A stretch of 64,000 nucleotides of DNA from Orenia metallireducens (GTDB lineage Bacteria > Bacillota > Halanaerobiia > Halobacteroidales > Halobacteroidaceae), in contig NZ_LWDV01000008.1 of assembly GCF_001693735.1 (NCBI RefSeq), forward strand, positions 407,414 through 471,413, in the 5' to 3' direction. The notes under the pieces were generated by a model. It made no database searches and was not told where the DNA came from. It saw only the letters and a list, made by a program, of their open reading frames with translations. Shown here one piece after another: positions 17,200-25,535 of the stretch (its first letter is position 1; the number at the start of each line of letters is the position of its first letter). A program made the position numbers and the translations under genes.

Positions 17200-17343
17200 A
17201 TGGAGAGAGGTAGAATCTTTACAGTAATTCTTTTTATAATTATTATTGTTCTGGCATTTTTTAATAATTATATATCTGTAAATTCAGATATTGAGGTTGA
17301 TAATAAGGTAATTGTATTTAGTGAGCATAATGAATTATTTTGA
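17200..17343 (+). CDS. Small single-helix protein, possibly frameshifted
   Basis: A 47-residue ORF with a strong AAGGAGGAA site. It has one N-terminal membrane segment (residues 6-21) and a short polar tail (SDIEVDNKVIVFSEHNELF). One base beyond the end, the +1 frame reads DDGRIYIIDRYSDSNK to a stop at 17392, which fits well as the natural continuation. A single-base insertion near 17341 may therefore have truncated a slightly longer (about 63 residue) protein. It lies between the lipoprotein and the esterase. Unknown function. Confidence 0.5.
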   Translation: MERGRIFTVILFIIIIVLAFFNNYISVNSDIEVDNKVIVFSEHNELF

Positions 17344-17379
17344 TGATGGAAGAATTTATATAATAGATAGATATTCAGA

Positions 17380-17430
17380 CAGTAATAAGTGACAAGAAAA
17401 TGTTTCTACTCATTAGGTTACTTGTCACTA
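17380..17430. repeat. GTAACGAGTGACAAG-type hairpin repeat
   Basis: AGTAATAAGTGACAAG pairs with TTACTTGTCACT-like sequence around TTTCTACTCA; same family as the arg-operon hairpins. Confidence 0.6.
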
Positions 17431-17464
17431 AAATACCAACCCCTTTTAAAAGGAGTGTTATAAA

Positions 17465-18208
17465 ATGAAACAGATACCCAAATATGCCAAACCTTTCTTT
17501 TTTGAAGGTAGTAATAAAGCATGTTTATTGATACATGGTTTTAAAGGTTCACCTGGTCAGATGAGGTACTTAGGTGAGTTTTTGCATCGAGAGGGTGGAT
17601 ATACCATTAGTGGAATTTTATTGCCTGGGCATGGTAGTTCTGAGGATAAGATGGAGGAGTCTGATTGGGAGGATTGGCTCAATTCAGCTCGAAAGGAATA
17701 TGAAGGTTTAGCTCAAGATTATGATAAGGTTTATGTGGTGGGCTTATCAATGGGAGGATTATTGTCTTTGATTTTGGCTGAAGAGTATAAGCTAGATAGG
17801 GTTATCTCTATTGCATCACCAATGAAAATATTTGATAAACTTGCATATTTTACTCCAGTACTAAGATATTTTAAACGTTTTAAGGGTGATAAGCAAGGAC
17901 TGATACAGAGTGTAGAAGATGAGTATGATGTTTATTATAACTCAACTCCTCTAGCAACAGTACCTAGTCTTTTAAAGTTGATGAAGATGGCTAAAGATAA
18001 TCTATTTAAGGTTAGTGCACCAATCTTGATTATCCAATCTAGGGATGATGAAACGGTCAAACCGATTAGTGCAGAGATTATCTATCAAGGTGTATCAAGT
18101 CAAGATAAGGAGATATTATGGCTTAATGAAGGTGGTCATGTTTGTACTATTAATGGAGATAAGAAGATTATTCATAATAAAATTTTGGAATTTTTAAATA
18201 ATTATTAA
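17465..18208 (+). CDS. Alpha/beta hydrolase, carboxylesterase/monoacylglycerol lipase type
   Basis: A 247-residue cytoplasmic esterase. The oxyanion motif LLIHGFKGSPGQM (about residues 22-34), nucleophile elbow GLSMGG (Ser95), acid Asp194 in QSRDDETV, and His225 in GGHVC complete the Ser-Asp-His triad in the order of Est30-like carboxylesterases. Length is standard for that group. No signal peptide is present. The natural substrate is likely a short- to medium-chain ester, which cannot be refined from sequence. It follows a repeat hairpin and has an AAAAGGAGTG site. Confidence 0.88.
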   Translation: MKQIPKYAKPFFFEGSNKACLLIHGFKGSPGQMRYLGEFLHREGGYTISGILLPGHGSSEDKMEESDWEDWLNSARKEYEGLAQDYDKVYVVGLSMGGLLSLILAEEYKLDRVISIASPMKIFDKLAYFTPVLRYFKRFKGDKQGLIQSVEDEYDVYYNSTPLATVPSLLKLMKMAKDNLFKVSAPILIIQSRDDETVKPISAEIIYQGVSSQDKEILWLNEGGHVCTINGDKKIIHNKILEFLNNY

Positions 18209-18449
18209 TAGAGTTAATTTCTAAAATTACTTTTTATAAATTATAGTGACATATAGTCATCCAACTTTAGAATGAAATTTAAATCAAGGTGAAGTTGTAT
18301 GACAGTCACTAATACTATATATTAATTAAATTTCACTTTAGACTTGGATATGAGTCCATATTGAAGGTTTAGTTGTTTTAAAGTATAATATTTTAAGTGA
18401 TCTTGAATTTAGCTGTCAGCTATCAACTAAAAATAGAATGGTGGTTTTT

Positions 18450-18896
18450 ATGCTTAAAACATTGGGATTAAGGGAATTGAATAAAATAATGACTATTGCT
18501 GATAAGGTATTGATTATTTTGATTTTAATAATAAGTATTTCGATGTTAGGATTGACTCCAGTTCTTATCTCTAAGTCTGCTGGTGAGAAGGATGTAGTCA
18601 TAACTTTAGATAATAAAGAGCTTTATCGTTATAATTTAGAGCATAGTCAGAAATTGGAGAGGATAAATTTCTCCTTTAAGATAGAAGGTAAAGAGTATCA
18701 AGGGACGTTAAGAATGAAGGATGGTAAGGTAAAATTAGAGCGCTTAAGTCAGGATATATCACCCTTACCAATTCATGCTGAGATGGGATGGATTAGTGAG
18801 CCATATCAAATGATTCTCTGTCTGCCTATCAAGTTAGCAGTAACTATTGAAAATAAGAATAAGCAGGAAGAAGATGTTGATATAATGAGCTTTTAA
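18450..18896 (+). CDS. NusG domain II-containing exported protein
   Basis: A 148-residue protein with one N-terminal transmembrane segment (about residues 14-34) and an extracytoplasmic beta domain matching the NusG_II family found in Firmicutes and Spirochaetes, with the C-terminal HAEMGWISEPYQMILCLPIKLAVTI pattern. It is not the transcription factor NusG: the KOW/NGN part is absent. The start at ATG 18450 is preferred over 18438 because GGTGG lies between them. In many genomes this gene precedes a heptaprenyl diphosphate synthase component I gene; that partner is absent here. Function unknown. Confidence 0.75.
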   Translation: MLKTLGLRELNKIMTIADKVLIILILIISISMLGLTPVLISKSAGEKDVVITLDNKELYRYNLEHSQKLERINFSFKIEGKEYQGTLRMKDGKVKLERLSQDISPLPIHAEMGWISEPYQMILCLPIKLAVTIENKNKQEEDVDIMSF

Positions 18897-18916
18897 ACAG
18901 TTTAATAGTTTTGGTT

Positions 18917-18948
18917 AAGCTAGAGTTCTTAGGAGTTCTAGCTTTTAA
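18917..18948 (+). terminator. Terminator after the NusG-II gene
   Basis: A 12-bp stem AAGCTAGAGTTC/GAGTTCTAGCTT (two G-U pairs) with loop TTAG is followed by T residues. Its upper half is nearly identical to the terminator after the MreB-like gene at 20450. Confidence 0.8.
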
Positions 18949-19301
18949 ATATAGAAGATATTTTAAATTTTTCTAAGTTATTTATACAACTGAGACTACT
19001 ATATAAAAGATTTTAAAGAATTATATATTAAAATAGTAGATTATTTTAAATATTTTTGCTAGTTTGATTTATATTCATTAATTAGATTTGAGAAAGGATG
19101 ATAAATTATTTTTCATTAAGTGGAAAAATAATTTCGATAATAAGCTCAATAAAAGTTATTTTTTGTCGAATTTAATAGATGAAATTAAAGGATTTGTTGT
19201 ATGTTGGATAGAAGAAGTAGATATATTTATTGTGAATAATTTTCGGTTGTCTATTATAATCTACCTATTAAAATATTTTTATCAAAGGAGGCCTAGATAA
19301 G

Positions 19302-20342
19302 GTGTTAAATTTATTTAAAAAGGATTTAGCTATAGATTTAGGAACGGCTAATACATTAGTCTATACTAAAAAGAATGGTATGTTAATAAGAGAGCCTTCA
19401 GTTGTAGCTGTTAGAAATAATAATAATAGACAAGAAATTTTAGCTGTTGGTGAAGAGGCTAAGAAAATGATAGGTAGGACCTCAGGAAATATTTTAGCTA
19501 TTCGTCCAATGAAAGATGGAGTTATTTGGGATTTTGAAATGACAGCAGTTATGTTAAGTCATTTTATTTCTAAGGCGTGCAAAAGAAAGAGATTATTTAA
19601 ACCAAGAACAGTAATCTGTATTCCATCTGGAGTAACATCAGTAGAGAAGAAATCAGTAATTGATGTTGCTTTACAGGCAAAAGCAGGGGAGGTATACTTA
19701 ATAGAGGAATCTATGGCTGCTGCAATCGGTGCTGATATGCCTGTTAGTAATCCTGCAGGCAATATGATTGTCGATATTGGTGGTGGAACAACAGATATAG
19801 CAATAATCTCTTTAGAAGGAATTGTAGTAAGTAACTCTATAAGGGTTGCTGGTGATGAGATGACGGAAGCAATTATTCATCATATGAAGAATAATTATAA
19901 TATACTACTTGGAGAAAATAAGGCTGAAGAGATAAAAATTAATTTTGGGTCTGCTTTTTTCACTAATTACTCTGAAATTCAAGCTGATACTAGGGTTGAT
20001 ATCTGTGGACGTGATGCTATGACTGGCTTACCTAAAACTATTGAAATAAATTGTGAAGAGCTTCAAGGAGCTTTAGCAAGTACTGTAAATCAAATAGTAA
20101 GTGCTGTAAAAGTAGTATTAGACCAAACTCCAGCTGAATTATGTGGTGATATTATGGATAAAGGTATTGTCATGACTGGAGGGGGTTCTTTGTTGAGAGG
20201 GCTAGATAAAACTTTATCTAATCGTTTAGGAGTCCCTGCATATTTAGTTGATAATCCTTTAGAGTGTACTGCTATTGGAGCGTGGAAGGTTGTACAAAGT
20301 TTGGATAAATATAATCGCTTTCTAATTGGGTTTAAGTCATAA
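19302..20342 (+). CDS. MreB/Mbl-family actin-like cell shape protein
   Basis: A 346-residue bacterial actin that forms membrane-associated filaments guiding lateral wall synthesis. The phosphate-1 motif AIDLGTANTLVY (residues 10-21), phosphate-2 MIVDIGGGTTDIAIIS and adenosine motif GIVMTGGGSLLRGLD are all intact. The GTG start lies 9 bases after GGAGG. It is not next to mreC/mreD, so it is probably an extra paralog (Mbl- or MreBH-like) rather than the main mreB. An upstream 70-codon frame (19088-19300) is unconvincing. A terminator follows at 20450. Confidence 0.93.
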   Translation: MLNLFKKDLAIDLGTANTLVYTKKNGMLIREPSVVAVRNNNNRQEILAVGEEAKKMIGRTSGNILAIRPMKDGVIWDFEMTAVMLSHFISKACKRKRLFKPRTVICIPSGVTSVEKKSVIDVALQAKAGEVYLIEESMAAAIGADMPVSNPAGNMIVDIGGGTTDIAIISLEGIVVSNSIRVAGDEMTEAIIHHMKNNYNILLGENKAEEIKINFGSAFFTNYSEIQADTRVDICGRDAMTGLPKTIEINCEELQGALASTVNQIVSAVKVVLDQTPAELCGDIMDKGIVMTGGGSLLRGLDKTLSNRLGVPAYLVDNPLECTAIGAWKVVQSLDKYNRFLIGFKS

Positions 20343-20449
20343 TTATACAATTATACTTGTATATGAAATTATTATCACTTACATACAATATGACCAAAAT
20401 TAGTAATATGTTTATATAATATTATTTTAAATTTAATAATATTGAATTG

Positions 20450-20481
20450 AGTCGGAGTTCTTAGGAGTTCTGGCTTTTTTG
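20450..20481 (+). terminator. Terminator after the MreB-like gene
   Basis: The stem AGTCGGAGTTC/GAGTTCTGGCT with several G-U pairs and loop TTAG is followed by six T. Confidence 0.75.
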
Positions 20482-20557
20482 ATTCTTAAGTAGTATATTT
20501 TAAGTTGATTTAAACAATAATATAAATGATTTGAATTTATATAAAGGGGGTATAAAA

Positions 20558-20776
20558 TTGAGACCATTAACTGAAAATGAAGTAATCACATTACAAGGAT
20601 TACTTCAGATGGAAACAAACGGACTATTAAAAGCTAAAGCTGCACACATGATGATTACTGATGAGGACCTTAAAAAAGAATCTGAATCAGGGATTTTAGC
20701 TGCTGAAGGTCGGATTAAAGGGTTACAACAATTTATTTATGAAAACAATATACTAAATGAAGAGGAGGCTCATTAA
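20558..20776 (+). CDS. Small coat-associated helical protein
   Basis: A 72-residue protein from a TTG start with AAGGGGG upstream (an in-frame TTG at 20531 has none). It is almost entirely helical: LQGLLQMETNGLLKAKAAH and ESGILAAEGRIKGLQQFIYEN. It ends one base before the CotF-like gene starts, with that gene's ribosome binding site inside its own 3' end, so they are co-translated. Short partners of this kind commonly precede CotF-type spore coat genes in Clostridia. A role in the spore coat is inferred from the partner. Confidence 0.75.
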   Translation: MRPLTENEVITLQGLLQMETNGLLKAKAAHMMITDEDLKKESESGILAAEGRIKGLQQFIYENNILNEEEAH

Positions 20777-20777
20777 T

Positions 20778-21095
20778 ATGCCATCTATGATAACATCATT
20801 ATTAGGGGGAGAAGATACAAAACAGCTTAATGACCCTATGATAGTTAGCAATATGCTTGTAGAATCTAAGGGTGCAGCAGGAGCATACCTAGGTGCTATT
20901 TTAGGAGCTACTACTCCTGAACTTAGAGCTATCTATTCTAGTAGTTTAAATCAGATATTAGGTGGACATTCATCTTTAACTGCATTAGCGATTAATAAGG
21001 AGTGGTACAAGCCTTATGAATTAGCTGAGCATCAACTAGCTGAAACTTTACAGCATAGTGAAAAGCTAATGGATCTTGTAAAAACTGATGCTTAA
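20778..21095 (+). CDS. CotF-like spore coat protein
   Basis: A 105-residue protein matching the coat F domain: a helical bundle with TTPELRAIYSSSLNQILGGH, ALAINKEWYKPY and a closing QLAETLQHSEKL helix. Proteins of this type are structural parts of the endospore coat and ferritin-like in fold. The start at ATG 20778 is set by GAGGAGG at 20760-20766; an ATG at 20757 lies before the site. Together with the Spo0E-like gene it indicates a spore-forming host. It should be expressed in the mother cell late in sporulation (inference; no sigma-K promoter was identified). Confidence 0.85.
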   Translation: MPSMITSLLGGEDTKQLNDPMIVSNMLVESKGAAGAYLGAILGATTPELRAIYSSSLNQILGGHSSLTALAINKEWYKPYELAEHQLAETLQHSEKLMDLVKTDA

Positions 21096-21114
21096 GTTAT
21101 AATTTTTATTATTG

Positions 21115-21143
21115 ACTCCCATTATTTAATGGGAGTTTTATTT
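21115..21143 (+). terminator. Terminator after the coat genes
   Basis: The ACTCCCAT/ATGGGAGT stem with a six-base loop is followed by TTTATTT. Confidence 0.85.
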
Positions 21144-21434
21144 ATATAGGTTGGAGAATATAATGTTTTTAAGTTATCTATTTGGTAAGCTATTTTTAAA
21201 GTTATATACTTAAATATAGTTGGTAATAAAAAACATTTTAAAATAATCCTTGAATAAATGTTATATTTATATTATAATAGGATTATCTAAGAGAGTGTAT
21301 CAAACATAAAACTAAGATATACTCAAGAGTAAAATCTATATTTTTGTTATAAATTTATGATATTTTCTTATAATAATATTATTTTGTGTACAGTTATATT
21401 AAAGTACATAATATAATATGTATATTTTTGTAAT

Positions 21435-21450
21435 AGTGGTATAGACCTCT
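21435..21450. promoter_or_regulatory. GntR (NagR/DasR-type) operator-like site
   Basis: AGTGGTATAGACCTCT closely resembles the known dre operator (ATTGGTATAGACAACT / ACTGGTCTAGACCACT) of NagR and DasR. It matches the site at 49130 upstream of another GH16 gene and, in the core, three sites in the nag operon. The nearest gene it could control is the GH16 gene at 23160, from which it is now separated by the IS. The rest of the gap 21144-21706 is AT-rich, with no ORF seen. Confidence 0.55.
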
Positions 21451-21646
21451 ATAAGTTCTCTACACAATCCTTCGACATATGTTGTTCAATGAAATACTAT
21501 TATTTGTAATTATAAAGCTAAGCTAGTGAATTCAGAATTATCAATAGTAACTCTAGAGGAGAGTTTAAAAGACTGTTATTTATAAATGAAGTGCTGACTA
21601 CTAGATCATAGTGTATTTATAAAGATAAATAATTTAATAAGTATAT

Positions 21647-21698
21647 AAGAATCTACTGTATAAGTAAAAGGAGATAAACTTAATAAAGTAGATTCTTA
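21647..21698 (+). repeat. Leader hairpin upstream of the first GH16 gene
   Basis: AAGAATCTACT pairs with AGTAGATTCTT. The surrounding 100 bases are homologous to 25265-25380 upstream of the GH81 gene, which holds the same hairpin. With its T-rich 3' side it could terminate or attenuate transcription. Confidence 0.6.
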
Positions 21699-21706
21699 TG
21701 TTTATA

Positions 21707-21715
21707 TAGTAATTA
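21707..21715. repeat. Target-site duplication, left
   Basis: TAGTAATTA directly repeats at 23002-23010, on the other side of the IS. Confidence 0.75.
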
Positions 21716-23001
21716 CACTAGCGTTGCATCTAAATAATTATACAAAAAATATATTGCAAAAAGAAAACTCCTTTGATTAAATAGATGAGTACCGCCCAGT
21801 ACAAAAATCCATAAAATCAAAGGAGAATCAATTTATGAATAATTGCACCTTACTTTTAAACAAATTTCTAGATATTATCGATAAGGATTTCTTCAGAGAT
21901 CTAGCCAATAAATATAATTCAGACTATAAAGTACACAAGCTAACAACTAAAATACATTTGCTATACTTGTCATATTACAACCTTACAGAAAAAGATAGCT
22001 TAGAAGACTTTTTTGAATTAGCAAACAATAAAAATCTAAATAAAGTCTTGCCAAAGATAAGTAAATCTCAATTATTTCGAAAAAAAGAAAGCAGAAATTA
22101 TTAAATATTTGTTGAAATTTTTCAGCATTTATTTAATAAACTTAAAGCTAGTAAAGGGTTAAGAAAAGCTTTAAAAGATATCGGCTCAGTAAAAATTATT
22201 GATTCTTCGACTGTAAGTTTGGGTTTATCATTATTTTCATGGGCTAAATTTAGAAGTAGCAAAGGCGGAATTAAACTTCATACTGTATATGATTTAAATG
22301 TTCAAACTCCTGAAAATGTTATTATCACCAATGCAATTATTCATGACAAAGAGATATTTGATAATTTGACTTTAAGTCCTAGTGTTACTTATCTTTTTGA
22401 TAGAGCTTATATTCATTATCAAAAATTCGATGACTTTATAGAGAATGATATTTACTTTATAACAAGAACAAGATCTAATACTAAGATTGAATTTATTAGA
22501 TCAATTGATTTAACTTCTAGAGATAAAGAAGTTAATATTTTATTAGATGCAGACGTTATGTTAGGTGACTATACTTTAAAAACTAAAATGAAACATGAAA
22601 TGAGATTAGTTAGAGTAAAAAATACCAATAAAAATGGTACAAAAGAAATAGCTGTCTTAATCCAGATTTATAGTGCTTTAATTCTATTTTTAATTTTAAA
22701 GGTAATTAAGAAAGAAGCTAAGTTTAAAGATACTTTGCTTAAGCTTATTTAAAAAATAAAATATTCAATATTTTCATGTGTTAAAAGAATATTTAGTTGG
22801 TATATATGGCTAAATAGCCACTGACTTTAAAAAACTTGTTTAATTTGGATTAATTTTAATTCATCAAAGAAATTTATTCTATATTTTTAATTTAATGTTA
22901 TATCACTGATTTAATCTATTAAATTTTAAGTTATAAATAGCATGTATAGCATATTATAATATTTAATCTTATTGATTATTTTCAACAATGCAACGTTAAT
23001 G
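21716..23001 (+). mobile_element. IS4-type insertion sequence, decayed, 1286 bp
   Basis: The terminal inverted repeats CACTAGCGTTGCAT (21716-21729) and ATGCAACGTTAATG (22988-23001) match at 12 of 14 positions. A perfect 9-bp duplication TAGTAATTA flanks the element. The homologous sequence upstream of GH81 reads TATAGTAATTAAATAAT with no insert (about 25350), showing the empty site. The single transposase gene is broken, so the copy cannot move by itself. Confidence 0.88.
21835..22752 (+). pseudogene. Broken IS4-family (DDE) transposase
   Basis: One frame runs from ATG 21835 to 22752 with an in-frame TAA at 22102-22104. The N-terminal part (89 residues, LLLNKFLDIIDKDFFRDLA) looks like the DUF4372 domain. 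The second part keeps the first catalytic Asp (KIIDSSTVSL) and the second (YLFDRAYIHYQKF). The region that should hold the YREKW-type motif with the catalytic Glu is missing: sequence jumps from KNGTKEIA to VLIQIYSALILFLILK. It therefore carries a nonsense codon and an internal deletion removing the active-site Glu. It is inactive; the family call is by motif. Confidence 0.85.
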
Positions 23002-23010
23002 TAGTAATTA
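23002..23010. repeat. Target-site duplication, right
   Basis: TAGTAATTA is identical to 21707-21715. The following 23011-23159 is the leader of the GH16 gene, with an extra ribosome-binding-like AAAGGAGGG at 23090 about 60 bases before the real one. Confidence 0.75.
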
Positions 23011-23159
23011 AATAATTTGAAGAGATAACCAAATAACAATTAGATAACTTCTTATTATTTAATTACCAAAATATCATAGATTGTTAAAAAAGGAGGGTTA
23101 AAGAAAATAGATTAAAGTTAAATCGGTGTAGTTAATAAAACTAATAAGGAGGAGAAGAA

Positions 23160-25157
23160 TTGTTTACTAAACAAACTTTGAATATAGTGTTATTGTTGGT
23201 TTTGATTATGACTTTGTGTACATCAGTTTTATTTGCTGCTAGTAATGTTGATCATGGTGCAGAGTATATCAATGAGACAGAAGCCTTATTTTGGGTTAAT
23301 GATGGGGGGAGTACATCGAGTCAAGATATTTCATGGGCAATTGTATATGTAGGTCCAGATCCAAATACAACTCTTCATGGTAAACCAGGATATACAATGA
23401 GTTATAATGCAAGTCTAGATAGATGGGAATATACTAAAACTGATATGAATGATAATGGAGGAAACCCATGGGAATATCAGTTTAACCTAGCAGGTCAGGA
23501 AAGTGCTGAATACCTTTATAACCATAGCGAAGGAGGAACTACAAATCCAGGATCACTGGTAGCACCAAGCTTAAATAATGCAGTGGCAGGGGATTCCCAA
23601 GTATCACTATCTTGGGGTAGCGTAGCTAATGCTGCAGGATATAACGTTAAATATGGAACTACAAGTATAGATGTAGGAAATGTAACAAATTATACAGTAA
23701 CAGGATTAACAAATGGTACTGCTTATACCTTTACAGTAGCAGCCTATAATAGTAATGGTGAGAGTCCTGATTCTAATCAACTAACTGCTACTCCTACTAT
23801 AAGTAATCCTGATGGAGTACTTTGGGAGGAGAACTTTGATACATTCAATTCAGATTTATGGACTAAGGTTACTAATGGAAGTGGTAATGGTAATCAGGAA
23901 TTACAATATTACTTACCACAGAATGTTTCGATAGAAGAGATTCCCGAAGAACCAGGAAATAATGCCTTAGTTTTGACGGCAAAAAGAGAAAATTGGGAAG
24001 GTAAGTCCTTTACTTCAGGTAAAGTTGATACAAATGGAAAAGTTGCTATACAGTACGGTATAATAGAGGTTAGAATGAAAGTGCCAGATAACTTAGCAAC
24101 TGGTTTATGGCCTGCAGCATGGCTATTAGGAAGTAATTATGGTGTTGTTGGATGGCCAAAATGTGGAGAAATTGATATGATGGAAATGGGGCATATGGCT
24201 AGCGAAAGAGCAAAATATGGTGTTGCAACAGAAAATCAAATGGTTACTTCCAATCAGTTCTGGTATTCACCAGATGCACTTAGTGATCAAAATCCAACTG
24301 GTGCTGCAAATCGTTCTTGGGAAAATCCAAATGTTACACCATATATAGATCCTAATACATTAACAGATAGATTCTTGACTTATCGCCTATATTGGAATCA
24401 AGATATTATTCGCTTTGCTGTTGAAGATAATGGAGTAGAGCATTTCCTTTTCGCGAAGGATTTCACAATAAGCGAAGACTCAGATGAATTTAGAAAACCA
24501 TTCTTTATGTTACTAAACCTTGCAGTTGGTGGGACCTTTACAGATGCAATGACCCCTGGTGAAGTAACAGCACCACTTCCAGGCAAAGTCTATATTGATT
24601 ATGTAAAAGTCAAGAAATGGAATGGAGTAGGTGAGGTTAAATTTGGTGGACCTGAACCTGAAACAGGAACTTTTGGAGTATTTACTGACAATACACCAAC
24701 AAATAATAAGATAGAATCACCAAATATATATGCTTGGGAAGGTACTTTTGTTGAAGGAACTATTCCTCCATATGAAGGTGAGAATGGAATTGGGTGGCAA
24801 GCAGCCATGCCAGGTAGTTGGTTTGGAGGTCATATTGCTCCAAATGCACCACTTAATATGAGTAATTATGCTGATGGAAATTTGAGATTCATGATTAAAA
24901 TCCCCGCAGATGTCTCTTTCAAAATTGGGGTTATGGACACTTATACCAACGAACATTGGGTTGAGTTCCCAGCTTATGAAACAAAGTATGGTCTTGTTAG
25001 AAATGGTGAGTGGGGACAGGTAACAATTCCAATTAGTGAGCTTAAAGGAGAATTGATCGCACTACAATCAATGAAGTCTTTGTTTGCAATTGTTAGCGTA
25101 AATGGTGATTTCTCTAGTTTCCAGCTTGGTATAGATGATATCTATTGGCAAGAGTAA
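23160..25157 (+). CDS. Secreted multidomain GH16 beta-glucanase (laminarinase-like)
   Basis: A 665-residue exported enzyme from a TTG start behind GGAGGAG. Order: signal peptide (1-27); a module of about 95 residues (29-123) with FWVNDGG, GKPGYTMSYN, DRWEYTK and PWEYQFN; a fibronectin type III domain (about 133-213); the GH16 catalytic domain (about 218-497) with the signature GEIDMME (Glu337 nucleophile, Asp339, Glu342 acid/base); and a beta-rich C-terminal domain (about 508-665). GH16 enzymes of this type cut beta-1,3- or mixed-linkage glucans. The N-terminal module is repeated at the C-terminus of the neighbouring GH81 protein. Export across the outer membrane by the type II system at 52.8 kb is likely but inferred. 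An IS lies 159 bases upstream. Confidence 0.9.
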   Translation: MFTKQTLNIVLLLVLIMTLCTSVLFAASNVDHGAEYINETEALFWVNDGGSTSSQDISWAIVYVGPDPNTTLHGKPGYTMSYNASLDRWEYTKTDMNDNGGNPWEYQFNLAGQESAEYLYNHSEGGTTNPGSLVAPSLNNAVAGDSQVSLSWGSVANAAGYNVKYGTTSIDVGNVTNYTVTGLTNGTAYTFTVAAYNSNGESPDSNQLTATPTISNPDGVLWEENFDTFNSDLWTKVTNGSGNGNQELQYYLPQNVSIEEIPEEPGNNALVLTAKRENWEGKSFTSGKVDTNGKVAIQYGIIEVRMKVPDNLATGLWPAAWLLGSNYGVVGWPKCGEIDMMEMGHMASERAKYGVATENQMVTSNQFWYSPDALSDQNPTGAANRSWENPNVTPYIDPNTLTDRFLTYRLYWNQDIIRFAVEDNGVEHFLFAKDFTISEDSDEFRKPFFMLLNLAVGGTFTDAMTPGEVTAPLPGKVYIDYVKVKKWNGVGEVKFGGPEPETGTFGVFTDNTPTNNKIESPNIYAWEGTFVEGTIPPYEGENGIGWQAAMPGSWFGGHIAPNAPLNMSNYADGNLRFMIKIPADVSFKIGVMDTYTNEHWVEFPAYETKYGLVRNGEWGQVTIPISELKGELIALQSMKSLFAIVSVNGDFSSFQLGIDDIYWQE

Positions 25158-25289
25158 AATTTTATACCTTAAGTATAATCAGATATTAATTTACAATTTA
25201 ATAATAGCAAATATATAGTATAACAATTTAATTTTTTATTTATTGCTTTATATTTAAGAAGTTAGACATAATTTTAATAAGTATATAAT

Positions 25290-25342
25290 AATCTACTGTA
25301 TTAATAAGTCAAATAATTCAAACTTAATACAGTAGATTTTTA
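25290..25342 (+). terminator. Terminator/attenuator hairpin between GH16 and GH81
   Basis: The 15-bp arms AATCTACTGTATTAA and TTAATACAGTAGATT have a T-rich 3' side. It can end the GH16 transcript. Because the same hairpin stands upstream of the GH16 gene (21647), it may instead belong to a shared leader. Confidence 0.7.
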
Positions 25343-25535
25343 TATTTATATAGTAATTAAATAATAGTAAGCAATAACTAAATATTAAGTACATAAGGTC
25401 TGATAATTGAATAATAGTACATAAGTTCTTATTATTTAATTACCTAATTAATTTAGATTGATTAGGAGGGGATAAAAGAAAAGTTATTAAAGTTAAGTGT
25501 TTTTAGTATATAAAAATGAATAAGGGGGAAAATAA

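Noticed and set aside
16067..18270. Inverted 15-base match TAAAGTTGGATGACT / AGTCATCCAACTTTA flanking the lipoprotein-esterase segment
   Set aside because: A single 15-base inverted match is expected by chance in 64 kb of AT-rich DNA. There is no target duplication and no recombinase gene inside.
19088..19300. 70-residue ORF upstream of the MreB-like gene
   Set aside because: TTG start without a ribosome binding site, AT-driven composition (Phe/Ile/Asn/Lys), no family resemblance. It ends in the ribosome binding region of the next gene.
22796..22815. AGTTGGTATATATGGC resembling a GntR operator
   Set aside because: It lies inside the decayed IS, in former transposase coding sequence, and lacks the second half of the palindrome.
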